A stretch of DNA of 64,000 bases from an uncultured Clostridia bacterium (GTDB lineage Bacteria > Bacillota > Clostridia > Christensenellales > CAAEEZ01). The stretch is from positions 184,435-248,434 of the forward strand of contig CAKRNA010000003.1 of the NCBI GenBank assembly GCA_934365195.1, given 5' to 3'. The notes under the pieces were generated by a model. The model worked only from the letters and a program-made list of their open reading frames with translations, was not told the origin of the DNA and searched no databases. This document shows, piece by piece, positions 31,577 through 39,310 of the stretch. Each line of letters begins with the position of its first letter. Positions within the stretch are counted from its first letter, which is position 1. The translations under genes were made by a program, and so were the position numbers.

Positions 31577-32872
31577 TCAATTCTCTTTTGCCGTATCAAT
31601 GTTTATATTCGGCTTAACAAAAACAGCATTATCGTCGTTTTCGTTATTTTCTGCCGAGTTCTCACTCGTATTATTATCGCTTTCAGGCTCTTCTATGCCC
31701 TCATTATTTTCGCCGCTATCGTTTTCGCTATCTTTGGTATCTAACACAGCAACGTCTTCTAATGCTTTATCGTTTCTCTTTTTCCTGTGATTAGGAATAA
31801 TGCTCATTATTTCCTTTTCTCTTTTAAGGGTAATCTTTTCTAAAAGCAGGTAAATAAAGAAACTAATTACCATAGTTAGAACGTAACTTAAACCTCTCCA
31901 TAGTAGCATTCCGCCAAAAGCAACCTCCGTCGTAATACCGATTGCTACCGCTTGGAAAATAGACTTAAACGCAAACTCTATACCTCCACTACTACCGGGA
32001 GTCGGAATAAATACGCACATAGTGATTGCAAATGCGGTACTGCAAATAATAAATATCAGTTTATCCGCCCCGACTTCTACGTTTAGCGCTTTTAGTATAA
32101 AGAAAGTGATTGCATAGTACACGCCCATCGTTATAAATCTAATAAAAAAACACAATAAAAACGCCTTTTTATTCTTCCAAAGTTCTTTAAACGCATTTTG
32201 GGCTTGGTAGCAATAGTCGTTTAGTTTAGGGATATTAGGCTCTATAAACCTTCTTAGACACTTCGCCTTGCATAGCCATAGCAATATTTTCTCCAACCAC
32301 ACACGAAGTTTTTTTGAGGTTGCTACGCTGAATAAAAATAGCAGCACGGAAAAGTTAATGGTAAAGCCTATTATTACCATTGCGTTTAGATTGCTGATAT
32401 TTTGCGCAAGTTTTGGATAGAAAAACAATGAAGTAAGGGCATAAATATTCGTCACTATCATAAAAGTGATAAAATTCATCATCAGTATGCCCGTGCTTTC
32501 TGCCGGTTTTACGCCTAGCCTATTGTAAGCATATACTTGGAAGGGTTGCCCACCGGTTGCAAACGGCGTAATTCCGTTGAAAAAATGCTCCGTAGAGCCT
32601 ATTAAATAGGTGTTTAAAAAACTAATCTTACACCCTCTCGTCTTCGTAAGAATACACAAAGGTATCGGGTACAACACCATATAAATTAACAGTAACAGCA
32701 CGGCAAACATTAAATATCTTACGTTTGTGGTTTTGAGCACGCCCCAAATACCGTCAAAATCGTTCAACGTCAAAATCATCGTCATTATAAAAATGATGAT
32801 TGCAAGCCCGAATATTACCATTCTAACGACTTTTTTTGAATCGTATTTTTCCGTATTTTGATTATTCGCCAT
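31577..32872 (-). CDS. lysylphosphatidylglycerol synthetase/flippase-type membrane protein (UPF0104)
   Basis: The 431-residue protein has about eight hydrophobic helices and the family motif TEHFFNGITPFATGGQPFQVYAYNRLGV (about 91-118), with a second conserved PTPGSSGGIEFAFKSIF near 270. MprF and AglD relatives translocate or modify lipids. Here no catalytic synthetase domain follows. Residues 365-431 are a hydrophilic acidic tail rich in Glu, Asp, Asn and Ser. The GT8 gene starts eight bases after it. A lipid-linked sugar flippase or transferase is plausible but unproven. Confidence 0.78.
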   Translation of the reverse strand: MANNQNTEKYDSKKVVRMVIFGLAIIIFIMTMILTLNDFDGIWGVLKTTNVRYLMFAVLLLLIYMVLYPIPLCILTKTRGCKISFLNTYLIGSTEHFFNGITPFATGGQPFQVYAYNRLGVKPAESTGILMMNFITFMIVTNIYALTSLFFYPKLAQNISNLNAMVIIGFTINFSVLLFLFSVATSKKLRVWLEKILLWLCKAKCLRRFIEPNIPKLNDYCYQAQNAFKELWKNKKAFLLCFFIRFITMGVYYAITFFILKALNVEVGADKLIFIICSTAFAITMCVFIPTPGSSGGIEFAFKSIFQAVAIGITTEVAFGGMLLWRGLSYVLTMVISFFIYLLLEKITLKREKEIMSIIPNHRKKRNDKALEDVAVLDTKDSENDSGENNEGIEEPESDNNTSENSAENNENDDNAVFVKPNINIDTAKEN

Positions 32873-32911
32873 ATATTTAAGTACCTATTATACTATATAA
32901 AGTATGATATA

Positions 32912-32940
32912 AATATATCACATTAAACCGATATTGTAAA
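32912..32940 (-). promoter_or_regulatory. promoter of the flippase-GT8 operon
   Basis: TTTACA (32940-32935), 17 bases, TATATT (32917-32912). The following start codon has only a weak AGG upstream. Confidence 0.62.
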
Positions 32941-33305
32941 CGAAATTATTTAAGAAAAGGCCTCTCTACACCCTAACGCATTACTAATATTTACACATTA
33001 TTAACCTTATTTAAAACTTTATCGACATTATTGTTTTTTCGTTCATAAATTATCTTGGTTTTTTGCTATTTTTTTGTTTTTTTTCGTAAAATTTAATAAT
33101 TGTATTGTTTTTGTATTTTTTACGATATTTTTTACTCTGTTTTAAACTAATTATTTAGTTAAATATCGCCATATTTTTGTAGTAAATAGCCTTATTTTGC
33201 AAAATAACAACAATAGGCGAGTACTTAACGATTTTTGTGATTTTGAAAATTTGCGATTTTAAAAAATTTATAATTTTGAAAAAAGGAGCGAATTTTATAT
33301 AATTA
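32941..33305. other. AT-rich non-coding stretch
   Basis: No reading frame, dyad or RNA gene is recognisable. The interval has long T runs on the plus strand (33038-33130), typical of a gene-poor junction between a ribosomal-protein terminator and the flippase promoter. Confidence 0.5.
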
Positions 33306-33309
33306 AAAG

Positions 33310-33337
33310 AAAAAAACGGAACGCAAATGCGTTCCGT
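33310..33337 (-). terminator. rplM-rpsI terminator
   Basis: ACGGAACGCA (33316-33325) and TGCGTTCCGT (33328-33337) make a perfect ten-pair stem with a two-base centre, followed by a T run on the minus strand. Confidence 0.93.
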
Positions 33338-33358
33338 AATTTGTATATAAAGTTTCGA

Positions 33359-33769
33359 TTATCTCTTTGAGAATTGAGGTGCTCTTCTTGCGCCTTTCAA
33401 ACCGTACTTCTTTCTTTCCTTTGCTCTTGGATCACGAGTTAGGAATCCTGCCTTTTTAAGTGCGCCACGTAGTTCAGGCTCTGCAACGCAAAGTGCTCTT
33501 GCAATACCGTGTCTGATTGCACCTGCTTGACCGGTTAATCCGCCGCCTTGTACGTTAACTGCTACGTCGTAACTATCGGTTTTGCCAGTAAGTTCTAGCG
33601 GTTGTTTAACGATATATTTCAAGGTGTCAAGTACAAAGTACTCTTCCAAAGATTTTTTGTTAATTACGATATTTCCTTCGCCATTAGGGATGATACGAAC
33701 TCTAGCGATTGCCTTCTTCCTTCTACCTGTTCCCCAATATTGAACTTTCTTAACAGACTTTTTAGCCAT
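33359..33769 (-). CDS. rpsI: 30S ribosomal protein S9
   Basis: S9 contacts P-site tRNA with its C-terminal tail. The 136-residue protein has QYWGTGRRKKAIARVRIIPNGEG near the start, GGGLTGQAGAIRHGIARAL in the middle, and ends KGARRAPQFSKR as expected. It follows rplM by 14 bp. Confidence 0.97.
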   Translation of the reverse strand: MAKKSVKKVQYWGTGRRKKAIARVRIIPNGEGNIVINKKSLEEYFVLDTLKYIVKQPLELTGKTDSYDVAVNVQGGGLTGQAGAIRHGIARALCVAEPELRGALKKAGFLTRDPRAKERKKYGLKGARRAPQFSKR

Positions 33770-33783
33770 TATCCGATTCCTCC

Positions 33784-34212
33784 TTAAAATTTCAACTCAA
33801 TAGGTTGTTGTGCTTGTTGTTCGTGCTCTGCACCCTTGTATACTTTAAGTTTTTTAATCATTTTTCTACCCAAAGTATTTTTAGGAAGCATGCCTTTAAC
33901 AGCCTCGTAAACTACGAAATCAGATTTAGTAGCCATTAAATCGCTATATTTTCTCTCTTTAAGACCACCAATGTATCCGGTATGATATCTGTAAACTTTT
34001 TGCTCTAATTTTTTGCCGGTAAGAACTACCTTGTCACAATTTACTACGATTACGTAATCACCTGTATCAACGTTAGGAGTAAAAGTAGGCTTATTTTTAC
34101 CTCTTAAAACAGCGGCAACTTGGCTAGCAAGTCTACCTAGAGGCATATCGGTTGCATCAACCACGTACCATTTTCTCTCAACGGTTTCAGGTTTTGCCAT
34201 ATATGTTTTCAT
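33784..34212 (-). CDS. rplM: 50S ribosomal protein L13
   Basis: L13 is an early 50S assembly protein. The 142-residue protein has RKWYVVDATDMPLGRLASQVAAVLRGKNKPTFTP and the KGMLPKNTLGRKMIKKLKVYKG block. I start at 34212 (MKTYMAKPET), where GGAGG lies upstream; the ATG at 34227 would overlap that site. In many Firmicutes L13 represses its own operon through a short leader, and such a leader is present here. Confidence 0.96.
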   Translation of the reverse strand: MKTYMAKPETVERKWYVVDATDMPLGRLASQVAAVLRGKNKPTFTPNVDTGDYVIVVNCDKVVLTGKKLEQKVYRYHTGYIGGLKERKYSDLMATKSDFVVYEAVKGMLPKNTLGRKMIKKLKVYKGAEHEQQAQQPIELKF

Positions 34213-34247
34213 GGTGAAAACCTCCAAATTTTAACTTAATAATTTTT

Positions 34248-34296
34248 GGGAATCTCGAAAACATTTAGGGGCTAACTTCATGTAATCCTATTTCCC
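34248..34296 (-). promoter_or_regulatory. candidate L13 leader RNA
   Basis: In the roughly 90-nt 5' UTR of rplM, GGGAA (34296-34292) can pair with TTCCC (34252-34248), enclosing a small TTAG/CTAA hairpin and a G/C-containing middle. Short L13-binding leaders are known at this place in Firmicutes. I compare by position and size only. Confidence 0.45.
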
Positions 34297-34310
34297 GATT
34301 AGACTAAACT

Positions 34311-34339
34311 ATTTTAATATATCAAAAATAATAAGTCAA
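34311..34339 (-). promoter_or_regulatory. rplM-rpsI promoter
   Basis: TTGACT (34339-34334), 17 bases, TAAAAT (34316-34311) on the minus strand. Confidence 0.75.
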
Positions 34340-34583
34340 GCAATTTTCATCGATTATCCAAAAAACCGCTATATATAAATATATTTAAGATAAAAACCAC
34401 AATGCAAAACCTAATAAAATAGCAAAAATCACCAAAAAATCGCAAAACGCACTCGTATTTAACATAAATTTAGTAAAAATCGGCTAACTCGACATTTTTA
34501 CTTTGCTAACACCTATAAAACTTTAAAAAAGTTAAAAACTCGCTCCCACTACTACAAAAATCATTAAAAAATGCCAAAAAATT
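34340..34583. other. A-rich non-coding stretch
   Basis: The plus strand is A-rich with short AAAATCNNNAAAA-type words. No gene, promoter pair or stable hairpin is recognised between the rplM promoter and the terminator of the Cys-rich gene. Confidence 0.45.
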
Positions 34584-34604
34584 AAAAGAAGGGAAACCCT
34601 TCCT
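34584..34604 (-). terminator. terminator of the Cys-rich gene
   Basis: GAAGGG (34602-34597) and CCCTTC (34593-34588) pair around TTT, followed by TTTTAATT on the minus strand, directly after the stop codon. Confidence 0.8.
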
Positions 34605-35066
34605 TTAACTAAACAATCTGCATAGGCACAAAAAATTTAGCGCATTTTGGCAAGTTCCGTTTTGACCTTGTGCTCCTCCTTGGCAGCAATTTAAACTGCC
34701 GCATTGACTATTTGCGCACCTTCCTACGTTTTGATAAGGTACTACGGGGGTAAAACCGCCGCAACCTACCAAACTAGGCGTGGCACAGCCACAACCACAG
34801 CCGCCGCATTGCGCATTAAACGAGCCGGGGCAGATTAGATTGCTACTTAAACAGCCATTATTACTTTGACCTACCGTAGAGCCTGCCGTTTGTGGCACAA
34901 AGTACACGTTACCTACTAAATAACCGCTTTCATTTTGACTTTTGCAACACCTACCATAGCCAAACGGAGCACTTACACACTCGGTTTTTAGCCCGCCGCT
35001 AGCAATTTGATAGGTATTGACGCCCATACAACTATTTTGTCCGCTAAAATTTGGGAAACAACTCAT
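34605..35066 (-). CDS. cysteine/glycine-rich protein of unknown function
   Basis: I do not recognise this 153-residue protein. Nineteen residues are Cys (about 12%). They include Cys-Cys pairs at two places and a GGCGCGC run near residues 89-95. Gly, Asn, Gln and Ser are also high, Lys is rare, and there is no signal peptide or membrane segment. GGAGGTG lies five bases before the ATG, and it has its own terminator, so it is a real gene. It interrupts the usual truA-rplM order. The composition recalls Cys-rich spore-coat proteins, and a SigE-like promoter candidate lies upstream; both are only hints. Confidence 0.7.
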   Translation of the reverse strand: MSCFPNFSGQNSCMGVNTYQIASGGLKTECVSAPFGYGRCCKSQNESGYLVGNVYFVPQTAGSTVGQSNNGCLSSNLICPGSFNAQCGGCGCGCATPSLVGCGGFTPVVPYQNVGRCANSQCGSLNCCQGGAQGQNGTCQNALNFLCLCRLFS

Positions 35067-35085
35067 AATACACCTCCAAAATTTT

Positions 35086-35113
35086 TATGTATGCGGACTA
35101 CTACACAATACGC
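35086..35113 (-). promoter_or_regulatory. possible SigE-type promoter of the Cys-rich gene
   Basis: GCGTATT (35113-35107) and CATACATA (35093-35086) resemble the SigE -35 and -10 elements (one mismatch each), with a 13-base spacer that is slightly short. The predicted start lies just before the ribosome-binding site. No good SigA pair is seen. Confidence 0.35.
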
Positions 35114-35274
35114 CTGCTTTCGTAATTTTGTTACTGCCATTTTACTTTATAATTACACAAACAATACTTTATCTATCAATTTTGACACTTTATATAATAT
35201 ATTTTGTTAAAATAACGTGTTTTATATTTTTTAAACTTTAAACGTAATCTTTTCTTACTTAATAAAAACCCTAA

Positions 35275-35297
35275 TAAAAAAGAGAACTTTCGTTCTC
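35275..35297 (-). terminator. terminator downstream of truA
   Basis: GAGAAC (35297-35292) and GTTCTC (35287-35282) pair around GAAA, with T residues following on the minus strand. It is 300 bases beyond truA, after the repeat tract. Confidence 0.8.
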
Positions 35298-35429
35298 CAT
35301 AATCAATTATTTCTGAATAATGCTTTTCTTTAACTCTTATTGCCCTTAATTTGCAAAACTCTTGTACTTACAAAAATAAACTAACGTTTATCGGTATTCG
35401 TTTCTAACTATTTTTGATTAAATCTAATA

Positions 35430-35602
35430 CTCAAAACTAAAACTTAGCACCTCATACTAAAATACCGCTTTGTACTTGAACTTAGCGCTTCATACTAAAC
35501 TTACTACTTTAAACTAATACTTAGCACGCCAAACAAAAACTAATATTTTAAACTAGAACCTAGCACGCAAAACTAAACTACTACTTAGCGCTCCAAAAAA
35601 AC
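35430..35602. repeat. degenerate tandem repeat, unit about 38-39 bp
   Basis: The word ACTTAGC(A/G)C, followed by a CAWACTAAA-like stretch, occurs at 35442, 35480, 35519, 35558 (as ACCTAGC) and 35583, with steps of 38, 39, 39 and 25 bases. Copies vary at many positions. The tract runs up to the truA stop codon. Confidence 0.65.
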
Positions 35603-36334
35603 TTAGTACTCTACGCTAACTAGATACAGCCCCTCGGGAGAAAGTTTCTTCCCGGACTTACTTCTATCTTTTCCCTCGAAAATTTTTGGGATATCGGCTA
35701 CCGATATTTTGCCTTTACCCACCTCGACGATAGTGGCAACTATCACCCTAACCATATTGTACAAAAAGCCGTCGCCACACATTAGAATATCCACCTCGTC
35801 GCCATTTTGGGTTAGGTTTACGTAATCCAAGGTGCGAACGGTGTCCTCCTTGTCGCTCTTGCTACTAAAAGCGTAAAAATCGTGAGTGCCAACAAAATAA
35901 CTGGTCGCTTCCTTCATCTTGTTTACGTCCACCTTGCCGTAAACTTGATGGGCGTAATTACGCCTAAGCGGACTAATTACGTCGCTTAAATAAAGTTTGT
36001 ACAGGTAGGTTTTGCGCTTAGCATCAAACCTTGCGTGGAAGTTTTCATCGGCTTTTTCCAGTTTTTTTATCCTTACGTCCTCAGGTAAATGAGCGTTCAC
36101 AGCCCTTAGAAGTTTGCCCTCGGTCATAACGGTTTCGGCGTCAAAATGAGCAACTTGCCCCAAAGCGTGCACGCCCGTATCCGTCCTACCGCTACCGAAC
36201 ACGGTGATTTTTTTACCGAAAATCTCCTTTAATGCGTTTTCAATAGCGTCCTGCACGGTGTCCCCCTTAGGTTGCGACTGCCAGCCCTTGTAGTTCGTGC
36301 CGTCATATTCGATTGTAGCCTTGTACCTTGCCAT
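35603..36334 (-). CDS. truA: tRNA pseudouridine(38-40) synthase
   Basis: TruA makes pseudouridine in the anticodon arm at positions 38-40. I start at 36334 (MARYKATIEYDG), whose ATG overlaps the ecfT TAA by one base; a longer in-frame start would lie in ecfT. The 243-residue enzyme has the GSGRTDTGVHALGQVAHFD motif with the catalytic Asp near 53, HFDA-type strands and the GDGFLYNMVR motif near 200. Confidence 0.95.
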   Translation of the reverse strand: MARYKATIEYDGTNYKGWQSQPKGDTVQDAIENALKEIFGKKITVFGSGRTDTGVHALGQVAHFDAETVMTEGKLLRAVNAHLPEDVRIKKLEKADENFHARFDAKRKTYLYKLYLSDVISPLRRNYAHQVYGKVDVNKMKEATSYFVGTHDFYAFSSKSDKEDTVRTLDYVNLTQNGDEVDILMCGDGFLYNMVRVIVATIVEVGKGKISVADIPKIFEGKDRSKSGKKLSPEGLYLVSVEY

Positions 36335-37149
36335 TAGAATATTCCCATCCACAAATAAGTGTCCAGCATAACCACCACGGTGTAGGCAATCATAAACAAT
36401 GCGCCCACAAGGTCACGCCAGCCGACTTTTAGTACTTTCATTTTGGTCTTTTCACCACCGGACTTGTAGCACCTAGAATCAAGCGCTAGGGCAAGTTCGT
36501 CGGATTTTCTAAATGCGCTAACGAACAAAGGAATAAGGATAGGTATAAGCGCCTTACATCTTTTGATTAGTCCACCCTCGTCAATGCTGCTTCCTCTCGC
36601 CTTTTGCGCCATTATGATTTTGTCCGTTTCCTCAAGTAAGGTAGGGATAAACCTAAGCGCAATACTCATAACAATCGCAATATCCGATACCGGAACTTTT
36701 AATGCCTTTAACGGTTTTAGCATACGCTCTATGCCGTCGGTTAAGTCCATAGGCGACGTGGTCATAGTCAGCAACGTACTGCCAAGCACGAGCAAAAACA
36801 ACCTTAGCGCCATTTTGATAGCAATGTTTAAAGATACGTCGGTAATGGTAAATACCCACCAACTGCACAAAACCGTGCCTTCCTTGTTCATAAATAGGTT
36901 TAGCGCTGCCGTCAGTAGCACGATAAATATCATAGGTTTTACGGTTTTAATAGCATTCCAAAGCGGAACTCTGGAAGCAAAAATCGCCGTAAGCACTACA
37001 AAACCTGTAAGTGCGTAGCCAAAATAACTGTTTACGAACATTATGGTTACGATATACAAAATCGCCAGCAAAAGTTTCACTCTGGCGTCCATTTTGTGCA
37101 CGAAAGATTTTACGGGGTAAAGTTGCCCGAAAGCCACGTTATTCAGCAT
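36334..37149 (-). CDS. ecfT: ECF transporter T component
   Basis: EcfT is the membrane scaffold that couples the two ATPases to various vitamin-binding S components. The 271-residue protein has about five or six hydrophobic segments and the family's cytoplasmic motif AQKARGSSID near 180, followed by the second coupling-helix region ALALDSRCYK near 215. It overlaps ecfA2 by 11 bp. No S component is in the window, so substrates are set elsewhere. Confidence 0.94.
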   Translation of the reverse strand: MLNNVAFGQLYPVKSFVHKMDARVKLLLAILYIVTIMFVNSYFGYALTGFVVLTAIFASRVPLWNAIKTVKPMIFIVLLTAALNLFMNKEGTVLCSWWVFTITDVSLNIAIKMALRLFLLVLGSTLLTMTTSPMDLTDGIERMLKPLKALKVPVSDIAIVMSIALRFIPTLLEETDKIIMAQKARGSSIDEGGLIKRCKALIPILIPLFVSAFRKSDELALALDSRCYKSGGEKTKMKVLKVGWRDLVGALFMIAYTVVVMLDTYLWMGIF

Positions 37150-38026
37150 GAGCGCTACCTCCGTCTTTCGTATTTTTATATTTAACTATCGCCTCGACAA
37201 GTTCGTCCTGCGTGATTGCGTTAGCCTGCAAATCAACGCCTTTTTCCTTCAAAAAGTTCTCTATCCTTACAACTAGCGGAAGTTCCAAGCCCATAGAGTA
37301 AAGTTCGTCCTTGTGAGCGAAAAGTTCCTTAGGCGGAAGATTATAGGCAAGTTTCCCTTTGTCCAAAACGGCAATTCTATCGGCAAAATCCGATATTTCG
37401 TCCATATTGTGACTGATAATCACAATGGTTGGCGTGCACTCCGCTTTCACCCTTCTAATTAGTTCGTACATTTCCTTCCTGCCGCTAGGATCAAGACCTG
37501 CCGTAGGCTCGTCCAAAATAAGAATTTTCGGTTTCATAGCAAGCACGCCCGCTATTGCCACTCTTCTTTTTTGACCGCCCGAAAGTTCAAACGGCGACCT
37601 GTCTTTAATGGTTTCGTAGTCAAGCCCTACCACCTCGATAGCCTCTTTTACCCTATCCTTAATTTCCTCTTTTGGAATTTTTAGGTTTTTAGGTCCAAAC
37701 GCCACGTCCTTTTCCACAGTTTCCTCAAAAAGTTGATACTCGGGGTATTGAAAAACCATACCCACTTCGCTACGCAAAACAGAGTACTTCGGCTTTGGTC
37801 TTTTTTTATTCGTAAGGGTGATATCGCCAACGGTAATAGTGCCTTCTTGCAACTTAATCAGCCCGTTAATATGCTGAATTAGGGTACTTTTTCCGCTACC
37901 CGTATGCCCGATAATGCCTTGAATTTCGTTGTCTTTTATCTCTAAATTTATATTGTCCAGCGCCTTTTTTTCGTAAGGCGTTTTTTTCATATAGGTGAAG
38001 GACACACCGTTTATAGTAATTGACAT
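37139..38026 (-). CDS. ecfA2: ECF transporter ATPase, A2 subunit
   Basis: The 295-residue ATPase has Walker A GHTGSGKST (40-48), the Q-loop in GMVFQYPEYQLFEETVEKDVAFGP, the signature LSGGQKRR near 146 and Walker B LILDEPTAGLDP near 166-177. It pairs with EcfA1 to drive group II ECF vitamin importers. The C-terminal extension (from about 245) is typical of EcfA subunits. Confidence 0.95.
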   Translation of the reverse strand: MSITINGVSFTYMKKTPYEKKALDNINLEIKDNEIQGIIGHTGSGKSTLIQHINGLIKLQEGTITVGDITLTNKKRPKPKYSVLRSEVGMVFQYPEYQLFEETVEKDVAFGPKNLKIPKEEIKDRVKEAIEVVGLDYETIKDRSPFELSGGQKRRVAIAGVLAMKPKILILDEPTAGLDPSGRKEMYELIRRVKAECTPTIVIISHNMDEISDFADRIAVLDKGKLAYNLPPKELFAHKDELYSMGLELPLVVRIENFLKEKGVDLQANAITQDELVEAIVKYKNTKDGGSAHAE

Positions 38027-38847
38027 AAACTATCCTCCAACTCCTTTTCGGTAAGAATGCCGCCCGCTACGTCCAGCCCGTTATCTTTTAGTTTGTTAGC
38101 GATTTGCCTTGCAAGTGGAAGTTCCAGTTTGCACCTATTTAGCAGTTCCAAATCGTCAAAAATCTCACTTGGCGTGCCCACTCTTTCAATAAATCCGTCG
38201 TTCATAACCACCACTTTGTTTGCGCAAACCACCTCTTCCATGTGGTGAGTTATGTGCACTACGGTGATATGCTCGTTGTGGTTTAGTTTCGTAATGGTGT
38301 CCATTACCTCTTTTCTGCCCTTAGGATCTAGCATTGCCGTGGACTCGTCAAGAACCAACACCTTAGGAAGAAGCGCAAGCACTCCCGCTATTGCGATACG
38401 TTGCTTTTGTCCGCCGCTCATTTTAAAAGGCGTAGCCGTCCTATATTCTAGCATATCCACAACGCTAAGCGCCCACTCTACACGCCTTACAATCTCCTCT
38501 CTTACAACGCCGATATTTTCAGGGCCGAAGGCGATATCGTCCTCCACCACGCTTGCTATCATTTGGTTGTCCGGATTTTGAAATACTATCCCTACGCTCT
38601 TTCTTATGTCGAACACTTTATCGTCGTCGGTAGTAAGGTTGCCGTAAACTTCCACCGTGCCTTCGCTTGGTAGCATAAGTCCGTTTAGCATCTTAGCAAG
38701 GGTGCTTTTACCACTACCGTTGTGCCCTACAAGTGCGACGAAATCCCCCTCCTCGATATCCAAAGAAACGCCTTTAAGCGCCTCTAATTCGTCTTCTTGG
38801 CGGGGGTTATATACATATTTTACGTTTTTAATAGATATTGCAGTCAT
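38011..38847 (-). CDS. ecfA1: ECF transporter ATPase, A1 subunit
   Basis: The 278-residue ATPase has Walker A GHNGSGKST (41-49), the Q-loop FQNPDNQMIASVVEDDIAFGPEN, signature MSGGQKQR and Walker B VLVLDESTAMLDPKGR. The Ser in DEST is typical of EcfA1. It is the first gene of the ecfA1-ecfA2-ecfT-truA operon, and the next gene starts inside it. Confidence 0.95.
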   Translation of the reverse strand: MTAISIKNVKYVYNPRQEDELEALKGVSLDIEEGDFVALVGHNGSGKSTLAKMLNGLMLPSEGTVEVYGNLTTDDDKVFDIRKSVGIVFQNPDNQMIASVVEDDIAFGPENIGVVREEIVRRVEWALSVVDMLEYRTATPFKMSGGQKQRIAIAGVLALLPKVLVLDESTAMLDPKGRKEVMDTITKLNHNEHITVVHITHHMEEVVCANKVVVMNDGFIERVGTPSEIFDDLELLNRCKLELPLARQIANKLKDNGLDVAGGILTEKELEDSLCQLL

Positions 38848-38868
38848 TTTACCTCTTTATACTCTACT

Positions 38869-38897
38869 AGAATATCACACATTGTATTTTTAAGCAA
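38869..38897 (-). promoter_or_regulatory. promoter of the ecf-truA operon
   Basis: TTGCTT (38897-38892), 17 bases, TATTCT (38874-38869); AAAGAGG follows about 17 bases later as the ecfA1 ribosome-binding site. Confidence 0.55.
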
Positions 38898-39220
38898 CGA
38901 ATTTTAGTCCGCTACGATAAAGTTTAGCCTCTTGCTTGAAGCAGAAAACAACCGTTTAAAGTAAATAACTTTTCTTGTTGCGTCATATAATATTCGCGCT
39001 TTTTATAGCAAAACTTCGGCTACCAAAAACGCCCTTATTATAAAAAATCCACACTAAAACTCGGTATCTATAAAGTTTTCTGCCGATACTTGTTTAGTTA
39101 TTCTCTCGTTTTACTCTTTTCAAAAGGTAAAAATCACCTAGTGTTTGTAATTTTTGGTGAAATTAAAAATCATAAAAAACATAATCTTTTTTAAATTATC
39201 GTTTTAGGGGGCTTTTTATG
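38898..39220. other. intergenic interval between ecfA1 and nifJ
   Basis: No reading frame or RNA gene is recognised. The interval separates two divergent promoters and shows no clear dyad. Confidence 0.45.
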
Positions 39221-39249
39221 TTGACATAAAAAATCAATAATAATATAAT
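39221..39249 (+). promoter_or_regulatory. nifJ promoter
   Basis: Both hexamers are perfect: TTGACA (39221-39226), 17 bases, TATAAT (39244-39249). High constitutive expression would fit a central fermentative enzyme. The 5' UTR is about 55 nt. Confidence 0.88.
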
Positions 39250-39310
39250 TATAAAGATTATAACAATCATAAATTTATACATTCGAAAATTATTATTGGA
39301 GGTTTATATA

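Noticed and set aside
35430..35602. A CRISPR array
   Set aside because: The units are degenerate and form one continuous tandem repeat; there are no identical repeats separated by unique spacers and no cas genes.
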